Of a stretch of DNA of 57,128 bases, positions 19,310 through 27,537 are shown piece by piece. Position 1 is the stretch's first letter; each line of letters begins with the position of its first letter. The stretch spans positions 1 to 57,128 of the forward strand of contig JAJYHY010000006.1 of NCBI GenBank assembly GCA_021784555.1, in the 5' to 3' direction. The position numbers and the translations under genes are program-made. The notes beneath the pieces are model-generated. The model saw only the letters and a program-made list of their open reading frames with translations, was not told the DNA's origin and searched no databases. The stretch comes from a bacterium (GTDB taxonomy: Bacteria; Verrucomicrobiota; Verrucomicrobiia; Limisphaerales; UBA8199).

Positions 19310-20410
19310 GTGGAAAAGCAACCTGTTTTTTTGATTGGCACCTCCACGACCACCCACGGCGGTGTTGGTTACGTGATCGCGGCTTATCTGAACTCCGACC
19401 TCCAGTCGCAATTTCGCCTGGTCCATATCGTTACTCATCGCGACGGCTCTGGCTTGACTAAAGGCTGGACCTACGCCAAAGCACTCGTTCGGTTTGTCTT
19501 CCTGAGATTACGGCTCGGAGGGCGGTTGGTGCATATCCACTCATCCATTGGTATCAGCTTTTGGCGCAAGTCGCTGCTTCTCTGCCTGGCCAAGCTATTG
19601 GGCTGCAGGGTCATCTTCCAAATACATAGTGGTGAATTCTTGGAATTCTACCACGCACGGGATGGTACTAGGCGGAGGCTCATTTGGCACGTATTGAACG
19701 CTGCTGATCAGATCGTCGTTTTAACAAGTTCCTGGAAAGAAAAAATCGGCGGCATTCCGGGCAACTCTTCAAAAATCACGGTCATCGGCAATCCAGTTGA
19801 CACCATCAAATACAAACCTCGCCGAAGTGTTGAAAATCAGGGCCAGCATATAGAATTGCTCTTCCTCGGGGTGTTGATAAGAGCGAAGGGTGTTTACGAC
19901 ATTATCGAATGCATGTGTCTTCTTAAGGAACAGGGTCTCCCAGTCCGCGCAACCCTCGCGGGTGACCGCGAAATCGATCAGGTCAGATCGGCCAGCAAAA
20001 ATGCTGGAGTGGAGGAACTGATTCGCTTGCCCGGCTGGGTTTCCGAAAAGCAGAAAATCGAACTGCTGAACGCGTCTGACGTGCTTTTATTGCCTTCCTA
20101 CGCAGAGGGGTTGCCATTGAGTGTTCTGGAGGCGATGGCGTTCGGACTGCCAATAATCTGCACAAATGTTGGTGGGTTGACCGATTTGGTCACCGACGGG
20201 GAAAATGGCTTTGTTTCTGCCCCGGGGGATGTTCAGGCCCTTGCTCGTTCTGTTGCGAAACTCGCAAACGACTCGTACCTCCGACGCCAGATGGGCTTGC
20301 GAAATCTACAGAAGATTCAGAATGAATTCAGTCTCAAGACAATAGCGCAGCGGATGGGAGGTCTTTACCGGACAGCCCGCCCGATAAAGGAAACGAAAAT
20401 CATTACTTGA
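19310..20410 (+). CDS. Family 4 glycosyltransferase
   Basis: 366 residues starting at the GTG at 19310, nine bases after the previous stop. The N-terminus 'VFLIGTSTTTHGGVGYV' is a GT4 acceptor-domain strand plus glycine loop. The donor domain shows 'LLFLGVLIRAKGVYDIIECM', 'ATLAGDR' and 'EGLPLSVLEAMAFGLPIICTNVGG', a textbook E-x7-E motif. Placed in series with the glycosyltransferases at 18116 and 20496, it would add a successive sugar to the lipid-linked unit. Confidence 0.87.
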   Translation: MEKQPVFLIGTSTTTHGGVGYVIAAYLNSDLQSQFRLVHIVTHRDGSGLTKGWTYAKALVRFVFLRLRLGGRLVHIHSSIGISFWRKSLLLCLAKLLGCRVIFQIHSGEFLEFYHARDGTRRRLIWHVLNAADQIVVLTSSWKEKIGGIPGNSSKITVIGNPVDTIKYKPRRSVENQGQHIELLFLGVLIRAKGVYDIIECMCLLKEQGLPVRATLAGDREIDQVRSASKNAGVEELIRLPGWVSEKQKIELLNASDVLLLPSYAEGLPLSVLEAMAFGLPIICTNVGGLTDLVTDGENGFVSAPGDVQALARSVAKLANDSYLRRQMGLRNLQKIQNEFSLKTIAQRMGGLYRTARPIKETKIIT

Positions 20411-20495
20411 ATTTATTCTGGGATAGCATTTCGGCTGAATGGAACCATGACTGCGTTAACCTCCGTTCGTTGCGGGACGCGGTCGGTTTCGCCCG

Positions 20496-21581
20496 ATGCG
20501 AAAGGACTCCCTAGCTAGCCAGCCACGGCATTCCTTGCGAGTTCTGTTTGTCGGTCCGTTGCGGAGTGGCGGAGTGGCGAGCGCGAATCTCGAGGTCCAA
20601 AAGCTGGCAGCGACTCTCGGAGGCATCGAGTGCCGCATTTTTGAGAACACAGCCTATATGTTGACTGGGACTTCTCGCAAGGTGATCACGTATCTTGGTC
20701 ACTATACAGCGTTGGCTTTTGCCATTGTGCGCTCTCGACCGAACGTTGTAATGGTGCAAGCCTCGCAACGGGGCTATTTCCATCAGAGCCTGTTCGCGTT
20801 TATTGCCAAGATGTTCTGCAAAGCGACGATTATCCATTTTCACGCGAAGCCGGATGTACCTGCTCGTGAGGGGTGCTGGTCGCGTCGCGCGATTTGTTGG
20901 AGCCAGCACTTTGTCGATAAACTTGTGGTTCTAACGGCCGGCTCGAAGGAGAGTTTGATCCGTCACGGGTGGAAAAGGCCGATTACGGTGCTGCCCAACT
21001 TTATTCATTTGGAAGACTACCCATCCGAACTCCCTGATGTCGCGACGCGACCAGTGGATGTGGTTTACATCGGCAGGATGGTTCGGGAAAAGGGAATCTT
21101 CGCGGTCTTGCAAGTGGCACGCATTTTGCCGAGGCGCGATTTTTTGTTTATTGGCGATTTCGCAGACGAGAGCACGAAGGTGGACTTTGAGCGCGAGATT
21201 ACCAGCCTTAACAATGTGCGTTGGCTTGGGCCTATCTACGGCCAGGCGAAAATCAACTATCTGGCACGAGCCAAACTGTTGCTAATGCCCACCCACACCG
21301 AAGTCTTCCCGTTGGTTCTGTTGGAATGCGCGGCGTGCGGTGTTGTGCCGCTAGTCACACTTGTCGGTGCGATACCGGAATTTATTCGTGACGGTTTCAA
21401 TGGCTTCGCCATTGATCGGAATGATCCTACTGCCATGGCGCGCCGGATAGAGTCGCTGTTGAGCCAGCCTGCATTGCTTCGGCGACTATCCGCGAACGCA
21501 AGGCAAGCACTTTGCGAGAGATACACGAGCGACAGTGTGCGTGGACTCTTTACTCAAATTCTCGCTGATTGGAGCGAATGA
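20496..21581 (+). CDS. Family 4 glycosyltransferase
   Basis: 361 residues. 'LRVLFVGPLRSGGVASANLEVQKL' begins the GT-B fold. The donor domain has 'VVYIGRMVREKGIFAVLQVARIL' and 'EVFPLVLLECAACGVVPLVT', with E-x7-E spacing intact. The ATG at 20496 follows an 85-base gap without other features. It is the fourth GT4 in the locus, consistent with a repeat unit of several sugars. Confidence 0.86.
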   Translation: MRKDSLASQPRHSLRVLFVGPLRSGGVASANLEVQKLAATLGGIECRIFENTAYMLTGTSRKVITYLGHYTALAFAIVRSRPNVVMVQASQRGYFHQSLFAFIAKMFCKATIIHFHAKPDVPAREGCWSRRAICWSQHFVDKLVVLTAGSKESLIRHGWKRPITVLPNFIHLEDYPSELPDVATRPVDVVYIGRMVREKGIFAVLQVARILPRRDFLFIGDFADESTKVDFEREITSLNNVRWLGPIYGQAKINYLARAKLLLMPTHTEVFPLVLLECAACGVVPLVTLVGAIPEFIRDGFNGFAIDRNDPTAMARRIESLLSQPALLRRLSANARQALCERYTSDSVRGLFTQILADWSE

Positions 21582-21585
21582 GATT

Positions 21586-22677
21586 ATGCATTCAATCGCA
21601 ATCAATTTTGTAGGGGATGTCATGCTGGGTGAGGTCTTCGAGAATTACAAACGGGGTGTGTTGAGCAAAGTGAAGAAAGAAGGATTCGATCCCTTTGCGC
21701 ACTGCCGTTCGGATTTTCAGTCGGGAAATGCGACCATCGCCAACTTGGAGTGCGTGCTTTCTGATAAGACCGATCAATCCGCCCCATTTTCTGAGCTCCT
21801 CAGAGCCCCCGCCAACTGCGTTAAGTTGCTGAAAGCAGGCGGTATTTCCGCGGTCAGTCTGGCCAACAATCACACCCACGACCACGGCGAAGAGGCCTTT
21901 CAGGATATGATTGACACGCTGAATCAGAATGGAATATGCACGTTTGGGAGTGATTTGAAAGGCGTGTCGCAGGACGTTCCGGTCTCCTTGGACGTAGGGT
22001 ACTTCAGGTTAGGTCTGCTCGCCTATAATCTGGCCAACCTATCTTTGGGAGGGATGGAAGCTTTGGTTGGTCGCGTTTGCCAGTCAACACGTCGCCACCG
22101 CGAACGGTTTCACCTTCTCGTCGTTTCGATGCATTGGGGTCTGGAGTACGTCGATTTCCCGCCGCCTTGGGTTGTGCAACAAGGAAAGCGCCTTATTGAT
22201 AATGGAGTCGATGTGGTTTATGGCCACCACTCCCATCGAGTCCAGGGTGTGGCGCGGTATCGTCACGGAGTCATCGCCCCCAGCCTTGGGAATTTTGTTT
22301 TCGACAGCAGGCTCTATGACAATAGGATAACCGGTATATTGCGTCTCACTCTTAATGGCTCACGAGCCGAAATGGGTTCTGAACTTCTACCCTATGTTAT
22401 CAACCGATCGTTCCAACCCGTTCCTGCTCCACAATTGGCCGGGGAGCTGCGTCGCCGGACCCGCATATTGGAAAACCTCCTCAAGGCGGATGACCGGCAG
22501 TGCCGCCTCTGGACCAAACGAGCCGTTTGGAACAGCGGTCGAGGTCACCTGTACAATCGAATTCAAATGCGCGTCGTGTTCCTTCTCCGGATTCTTCGCT
22601 ATCGTCCACACCTCTGGAAGATTCTGACCCGCAAGATTACTCGAGGCAGCCTGTTCGGCAAACCCACGTTACAATGA
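21586..22677 (+). CDS. CapA-like metallophosphatase (poly-gamma-glutamate/capsule family)
   Basis: 363 residues from the ATG at 21586; an earlier in-frame start (21535) overlaps the glycosyltransferase gene. Motifs of the PGA_cap calcineurin-like family are complete: 'NFVGDVMLG' (GD), 'ANLECVL', 'SLANNHTHDHG', 'VVSMHWGLEY', 'VVYGHHSH' and 'APSLGNFVFD'. Members are two-metal phosphoesterase-fold proteins found in capsule loci, where they affect polymer synthesis or anchoring. No signal peptide is visible, unlike many CapA proteins. The role here in capsule assembly is inferred from context. Confidence 0.87.
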   Translation: MHSIAINFVGDVMLGEVFENYKRGVLSKVKKEGFDPFAHCRSDFQSGNATIANLECVLSDKTDQSAPFSELLRAPANCVKLLKAGGISAVSLANNHTHDHGEEAFQDMIDTLNQNGICTFGSDLKGVSQDVPVSLDVGYFRLGLLAYNLANLSLGGMEALVGRVCQSTRRHRERFHLLVVSMHWGLEYVDFPPPWVVQQGKRLIDNGVDVVYGHHSHRVQGVARYRHGVIAPSLGNFVFDSRLYDNRITGILRLTLNGSRAEMGSELLPYVINRSFQPVPAPQLAGELRRRTRILENLLKADDRQCRLWTKRAVWNSGRGHLYNRIQMRVVFLLRILRYRPHLWKILTRKITRGSLFGKPTLQ

Positions 22678-22773
22678 GAGTTCGGTTGCCGTGCGGTATG
22701 CGAAAAGCTCCCGTCAGACAGACCATCTTTTCACGTAGGACCCCTGAGACGTGCCGTGAAAGTGGTATGCTAC

Positions 22774-24195
22774 ATGAAACACGCCCTTATCAGTATTTAT
22801 GAGAAAATGCCTTATGGGCTTCAAAACGTGGCTTCTAGCGCTGCTGGCCTGAGAAAGCGCATCATCGAAAGAAACCGTCAGTTCTTTGCGTTTCGAGAAT
22901 CCTTGCTCGAAAGCCAGCACTTGCCAACCGTTCGTCTGCAGGAGCTCCAAGCCCACAAGTTGCGCCAACTGGTGGCGCATGCGTACAAGAACGTACCCTA
23001 CTACGCGCAGCTCTTCAAAGAGCGTGGTTTGGCTCCAGAGGACATCTCGTCCACAGCCGATCTTCAAAAGCTGCCACTCCTTGATAAAAGCACTGTCACG
23101 AACCGGATGCGGGAGTTCTTGGCGAGAAACACTGACCGTTCCAAGCTGATCTGGAATCATACGAGCGGGACGACGGGCCGCCCGTTCGGACTGTTCGTTG
23201 ACCGAAGGGTTGAAGACATGTGGAACGCCCTGCTTTTCAGACACCGCAGTTGGGGTGGTTATCAGTACGACCGCCTCCGGATCACCTTTGGGGGACGCGT
23301 GATTGTGCCATTCGAAACCAAACGCCCGCCATTCTGGCGTTATAATTTGCCCGGACGCCAGGTTCATTTCTCGAGCTTTCACCTCTCTGAAGAGAATCTG
23401 CCTCATTACGTCAAGCGTCTGCGGACCCTGGGCGCCGAGGTCATGGACGGCTATCCATCCGCCATTCATATCCTTGCCAGATATATGGCCCAGCACGGCC
23501 TGCAAGTCCCGCTAAAAGCAGTCTTTGTGGCCTCCGAGCCCCTCTACGACTACCAGCGGGCGGCAATGGAAGCGGCCTTCACGTGCGAAGTATTCAATAT
23601 CTATGGCTTGGCCGAGCGGTGTGCCTCGAGCGGCGAGTGTGAAAAGCATGAAGGAAATCATCACCACATGGAAGAGTCCATCGTGGAAATCCTCGATTCA
23701 GAGGGCAACAGCGTGCCAGATGGACAGTGCGGCGAAATAGTCGGTACAAGTCTCGTCAATTACACCATGCCGCTCCTTCGTTTCCGTACTGGCGACCTCT
23801 GCGCATATCAAACCAAGCCCTGCTCATGCGGCAGGGGGCTGCGGCTAATGACCCCTGTAGACACGAAGAAGGAGGACGTTATTCTTACGCCAGACGGTCG
23901 TTATATCTCACCGTCCGTCTTGACGCATCCCCTCAAACCCCTCCATGGAATCGAAAAAACACAGATTGTTCAGGAGGACAGATGCCACTTTGTCGTTAAA
24001 CTCGTCCAGGGCGATGGCAGGGTCTCGAAGCACGACTTGGGCGAGTTGGTTAATGCCCTGCAAAGTCTTCTCGGAAAAGAAGCCAAAATCGAGGTTGACT
24101 TTGTTGACGACATTCCACGGACAGCGGCGGGCAAGTTCCGCTTCGTGATTTCCAAAGTGCCGCAAGACCATGTATCTTCGTCAATTGTGAAGTAA
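22774..24195 (+). CDS. PaaK/CapK-like adenylate-forming enzyme (second copy)
   Basis: 473 residues from the ATG at 22774; a GTG at 22756 is in frame and possible. It shows 'NHTSGTTGRPFGLF' (adenylation P-loop), 'YGLAERCASSGECE' (adenine site) and the C-terminal 'RTAAGKFRFV' lysine region. Like the first copy at 4825 it has a 'CSCGRG' cysteine pair. The two proteins are clearly homologous but far diverged, so they may use different acids or acceptors. It would add a non-sugar decoration to the polymer, or activate a precursor; this is inference. Confidence 0.86.
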   Translation: MKHALISIYEKMPYGLQNVASSAAGLRKRIIERNRQFFAFRESLLESQHLPTVRLQELQAHKLRQLVAHAYKNVPYYAQLFKERGLAPEDISSTADLQKLPLLDKSTVTNRMREFLARNTDRSKLIWNHTSGTTGRPFGLFVDRRVEDMWNALLFRHRSWGGYQYDRLRITFGGRVIVPFETKRPPFWRYNLPGRQVHFSSFHLSEENLPHYVKRLRTLGAEVMDGYPSAIHILARYMAQHGLQVPLKAVFVASEPLYDYQRAAMEAAFTCEVFNIYGLAERCASSGECEKHEGNHHHMEESIVEILDSEGNSVPDGQCGEIVGTSLVNYTMPLLRFRTGDLCAYQTKPCSCGRGLRLMTPVDTKKEDVILTPDGRYISPSVLTHPLKPLHGIEKTQIVQEDRCHFVVKLVQGDGRVSKHDLGELVNALQSLLGKEAKIEVDFVDDIPRTAAGKFRFVISKVPQDHVSSSIVK

Positions 24196-24464
24196 CGATG
24201 GTGGGTGAGCGGTCATGGGTCCGTACCGTCCTGAGTGAATCGCTGGCCTGTTTCTATGCGCGCTGCATTTTCCCATTCTGCCGAAGGATAGTAGTGCAGT
24301 GGCAATGCAGATTCCGACCGCTCAGACTCCGCAATCCGAGCACGCCCCTGGTTTTCGTGAATTGCGACTCGTCAAGACCTTACACATTCTGAACTGCCAG
24401 AAACCACGGCATCATACGTTGGCGCAAGGAATTAACAATATCGTGCAAGACACCAAATCTCGTC
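24196..24464. other. Gap before wecB
   Basis: Short frames here overlap each other and have no signature; no gene is called. It may hold the promoter of wecB, but no clear -35/-10 pair stands out. Confidence 0.35.
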
Positions 24465-25640
24465 ATGAGGATCACACATATCGTAGGAGCCAGGCCTAAT
24501 TTTATGAAAGCGGCCCCGGTGATTGAAGCGCTAAATCTGGAACCGGAGATCGAGCAGACCCTCATTCACACCGGCCAGCATTACGACGCGAACATGTCAC
24601 AGGTGTTCTTCGATCAACTGGGCATGCCACGCCCCGACTACAACTTGGAAGTCGGCTCGGGTACCCATGCCCGGCAGACCGCCGAAATCATGACGCGCTT
24701 CGAGGAAATCATCCAGCGCGAGAAGCCGGACGTGCTGGTGGTCTATGGGGATGTCAATTCCACCATAGCGACGGCTTTGGTAGCAGTGAAGCTGGGCATC
24801 CGTATCGCCCACGTCGAAGCCGGGCTTCGCTCCGGCGACCGTACCATGCCGGAGGAAATCAATCGTCTGCTTACCGACGCCATCGCGGATATACTTTTTG
24901 TCACCGAACCCAGCGGCGAAGCCAACTTGCTTAGGGAGGGTGTGGCCCATGAGAGGATACGCTATGTCGGGAACTCGATGATCGACACCCTGCTAAAGCA
25001 TCGAAAGAAGGCGGAAGAGACCGCTGTGCTCGACCGTTTGGGCTTGCTGCAGAAAGATGCCAGCAAAGGCAGTGGCAGCGGCATCTTCTCCCAGGGCAAA
25101 GCGATCGAATTCATCCTGCTCACCCTGCATCGGCCATCCAATGTGGATTCACGCGAAGGTTTCCTGCCTATACTCGAAGCGGTTCAGGGCATTCGCGGCC
25201 AACGGCCGGTGCTGTTTCCTTGCCACCCAAGAACCCGTCAGCGCATCAAGGAGTTTGCCTTGGAACAGCATTTCGTCTTCTCCGAAAATGGCGGGCAGCA
25301 ACGCCCGAAGGGTTCAAGGATATTTTGCACGGCGCCGTTAGGTTACCTCGATTTTGTGCATTTGATGGCCAAGGCGGATCTTGTACTAACGGATTCAGGT
25401 GGCGTACAGGAGGAGACAACGACTTTAGCCGTTCCATGCCTGACCTTAAGGAACAATACTGAACGGCCGATTACACTGACACACGGTACGAATATCTTGG
25501 CAGGCTGCACCCGGGAAAGCATCATGGACGCCCATGACAGACTCATGGCTTCCACGCGAACACCGTCCCGTCCGCCGCTCTGGGATGGCATGGCGGGCCA
25601 GCGGATCGCAAAGATTCTTACCGCACTCCGGATGCGGTGA
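24465..25640 (+). CDS. wecB: UDP-N-acetylglucosamine 2-epimerase (non-hydrolysing)
   Basis: 391 residues. The start 'ITHIVGARPNFMKAAP' is the conserved WecB/MnaA opening. Catalytic-region motifs 'VVYGDVNSTIATAL', 'HVEAGLRSGDRTMPEEINR' and 'VLTDSGGVQEE' are all present, and 'GQHYD' lies near residue 37. The enzyme interconverts UDP-GlcNAc and UDP-ManNAc in the cytoplasm, so the polymer probably contains ManNAc or a derivative such as ManNAcA. It closes the EPS run. The loop between residues 190 and 215 is long and Ser/Gly/Lys-rich. Confidence 0.93.
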   Translation: MRITHIVGARPNFMKAAPVIEALNLEPEIEQTLIHTGQHYDANMSQVFFDQLGMPRPDYNLEVGSGTHARQTAEIMTRFEEIIQREKPDVLVVYGDVNSTIATALVAVKLGIRIAHVEAGLRSGDRTMPEEINRLLTDAIADILFVTEPSGEANLLREGVAHERIRYVGNSMIDTLLKHRKKAEETAVLDRLGLLQKDASKGSGSGIFSQGKAIEFILLTLHRPSNVDSREGFLPILEAVQGIRGQRPVLFPCHPRTRQRIKEFALEQHFVFSENGGQQRPKGSRIFCTAPLGYLDFVHLMAKADLVLTDSGGVQEETTTLAVPCLTLRNNTERPITLTHGTNILAGCTRESIMDAHDRLMASTRTPSRPPLWDGMAGQRIAKILTALRMR

Positions 25641-25803
25641 TCCTGGCTTAGGGAACACTGACGCCAGCGTTGGGGACCGACCGTCTGAAAAAAGGCTGGA
25701 CTTCCCGGCAAGTGTGTTCAAATGGTGCCCTCCCATGTCTGGAACTGGTGGTCTCGGCTTTTTCTGTGTCGCACCCGCCGCGCTCCTGATATACATTTGG
25801 GCC

Positions 25804-26274
25804 ATGAGCACTGAAACGATTGACAAACCGCTCACCTACGAAGAGGAAAGGGGCAAGCCGACGCCGAGCCTGAACCATGGGATCGTCCAAATGAACCTCG
25901 GCGCGGAATTCATGCGCAACCGTGAATTCCGAGTGGTCAGCGAACTGACCCTGGACATCCAAGGCAAGTCTTACACTCCCGACCTGAGTGTTTATCGGCG
26001 CGCGCCGGTGAACTGGCGCCGGGATGTGCCCCGCAGCCCCGAGCCGCCGCTGCTGGTCGTTGAGATTTTTTCTCCGCAGCAAGGGACGCAGGAGGTCATG
26101 GACAAGGTGGAGGCTTATTTCGCTTTTGGCGTCAAGAGCTGCTGGGTGGTGTCGCCGCCCATGCACAGCATTCAAATCCTTACCGCCGACAACCAGGAGA
26201 TCGTCCTCCACAGCGGCACCGCCACCGACCCCGCAACGGGCTTAACGGCGGATTTGGCGGCGGTCTTTTCGTGA
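25804..26274 (+). CDS. Uma2-family (DUF820) putative endonuclease
   Basis: 156 residues from the ATG at 25804. Motifs 'YTPDLSVY' (PD), 'LLVVEIFSPQQ' (E-x-K-like core) and 'KVEAYFAFGVKSCWVVSPP' match the Uma2/DUF820 family, whose PD-(D/E)xK-like fold suggests nuclease activity. Function in bacteria is unproven and members are often multicopy. It stands alone between the EPS locus and the exosortase module. Confidence 0.8.
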   Translation: MSTETIDKPLTYEEERGKPTPSLNHGIVQMNLGAEFMRNREFRVVSELTLDIQGKSYTPDLSVYRRAPVNWRRDVPRSPEPPLLVVEIFSPQQGTQEVMDKVEAYFAFGVKSCWVVSPPMHSIQILTADNQEIVLHSGTATDPATGLTADLAAVFS

Positions 26275-26278
26275 CTAG

Positions 26279-26479
26279 CCGGCTTGCGAACCGGAGAATC
26301 GGCTTCGTTGCGAGGCTAACCTGCTCCGCCTGGCCGCCGACCTGGCCGTCCTCTATCATCGCAAGACCACACGGGCGCTAACGATTCAGGAGTTGTGCCA
26401 GATCATGGGCGAGCCCTGCCACGAATACCGGCGCGCTCAATGGCGCCTGCGGCAATCCCGTTTCAATCGTCCTCGGTAA
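26279..26479 (+). pseudogene. Possible remnant of an unknown gene
   Basis: A frame without an ATG, from a stop at 26276 to TAA at 26477-26479, encodes a plausible amphipathic segment ('ANLLRLAADLAVLYHRKT', 'IQELCQIMGEPCHEYRR'). Composition is protein-like and one of the three frames is clearly better than the others. It may be the end of a lost gene; no family is recognised. Confidence 0.25.
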
Positions 26480-26534
26480 CGGTTCGTTCAACAACCAATC
26501 CGATGGGCGTTCTGTTTTCTGCTTTCTGCTCTTG

Positions 26535-27518
26535 ATGAGTGATTCCGCGTCATTGTCCGCAACTCCGCGCCCGACCGAGGAAGGGCCGCCGCCACACGGT
26601 TTCATGCCGATTGGCGGCCCGGCTCAGTGGCGGCGCTTTGCACTGGCCGCCGGCATCCTCGTGCTTTGCTTTGCCGTTCCCCTGTGGAAGTTGGCCCGCT
26701 TCGCGCACGCCACCGAGTTTCGTTCCTACATCCTGCTGGTTCCCTTCATCAGCGGGTACCTGCTCTGGCTGAAACGGGGGAGCTTGAGGTTTTCCTCCCG
26801 GCCCGCGCGGCGGGCGGGGGGCGTGCTTCTACTGGCCGGCCTGGTCGTGGGTGCGGTTTGCCAGTTCGGCCTGCGCTCCCGCCTGCGTCTGACCGAAGAC
26901 GATTATCTGGGAATAATGGTGCTGGCGTTTCTGCTCTGCCTTTGCGGCGTTTGCTGCCTGTTTTGGGGCAAAGAAACTCTGCGCGCCGCCGCTTTTCCCT
27001 TGGCAATGCTCATTTTCATGGCGCCCATCCCCGCGTTTGCCATGCCCCTGATTGATGCCTTCCTGCAACGGGGTTCGGCCGAGGCGGCGGCGTGGTTTTT
27101 CCAACTGTGGGGCGCTCCGTTTTTGCGCAACAACGTGTCCTTTCAACTCCCCGGCTTCAGCCTTCGCATCGCCCCGGAATGCAGCGGCATCCAATCCACC
27201 ATGGCGCTGTTCATTGCCAGCCTGGTGGCCGGGCATCTGTTCCTGCGGGGGCCGTGGAAGCGGGTGGCATTGGCGCTGTCTGTCATTCCGCTGGCCCTGC
27301 TGCGCAACGGCTTCCGCGTGTTCGTCGTGGGCGAGCTGTGCGTGAACATTGGTCCCGACATGATCAACTCCCCGATTCACCGCAAAGGCGGGCCGCTCTT
27401 TTTTGTCCTCTTCTTGATTCCGTTCTTTGCGCTGCTGCTGCTGCTGCGCTGGTCCGAGCGCAAAGCAGGAAGCAGAAAGCGGAAAGCGGAAGCTGGCCGC
27501 GCTCCTGTCACCACCTGA
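26535..27518 (+). CDS. Exosortase (EpsH/Xrt family)
   Basis: 327 residues with about eight membrane helices. The catalytic set is intact: Cys216 in 'IAPECSGIQS', Arg in 'LLRNGFRVFVV' (R257/R261) and His282 in 'INSPIHRKGG'. Exosortases cut and probably transfer PEP-CTERM-type proteins at the membrane, usually alongside EPS genes. The true ATG is at 26535, directly after a TTG. The final residues and stop codon (TGA at 27516-27518) lie inside a dispersed repeat (27499-27526). The C-terminal tail (KAGSRKRKAEAGR) comes from a purine-rich repeat. No EpsI-type extension is present. The TPR lipoprotein follows 19 bases later. Confidence 0.92.
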   Translation: MSDSASLSATPRPTEEGPPPHGFMPIGGPAQWRRFALAAGILVLCFAVPLWKLARFAHATEFRSYILLVPFISGYLLWLKRGSLRFSSRPARRAGGVLLLAGLVVGAVCQFGLRSRLRLTEDDYLGIMVLAFLLCLCGVCCLFWGKETLRAAAFPLAMLIFMAPIPAFAMPLIDAFLQRGSAEAAAWFFQLWGAPFLRNNVSFQLPGFSLRIAPECSGIQSTMALFIASLVAGHLFLRGPWKRVALALSVIPLALLRNGFRVFVVGELCVNIGPDMINSPIHRKGGPLFFVLFLIPFFALLLLLRWSERKAGSRKRKAEAGRAPVTT

Positions 27519-27526
27519 GCAGTTAC
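27499..27526. repeat. Partial copy of the GC-rich palindromic repeat, overlapping the exosortase stop
   Basis: 26 of 28 bases match 41113-41140, the right part of the larger palindrome at 41019-41141. The exosortase stop codon lies inside it. Confidence 0.8.
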
Positions 27527-27537
27527 AGACGCACGTT

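Noticed and set aside
24198-24392. Small + strand gene between the second PaaK-like gene and wecB
   Set aside because: No ribosome site, odd Arg/Phe/Cys-rich composition and overlapping alternative frames.
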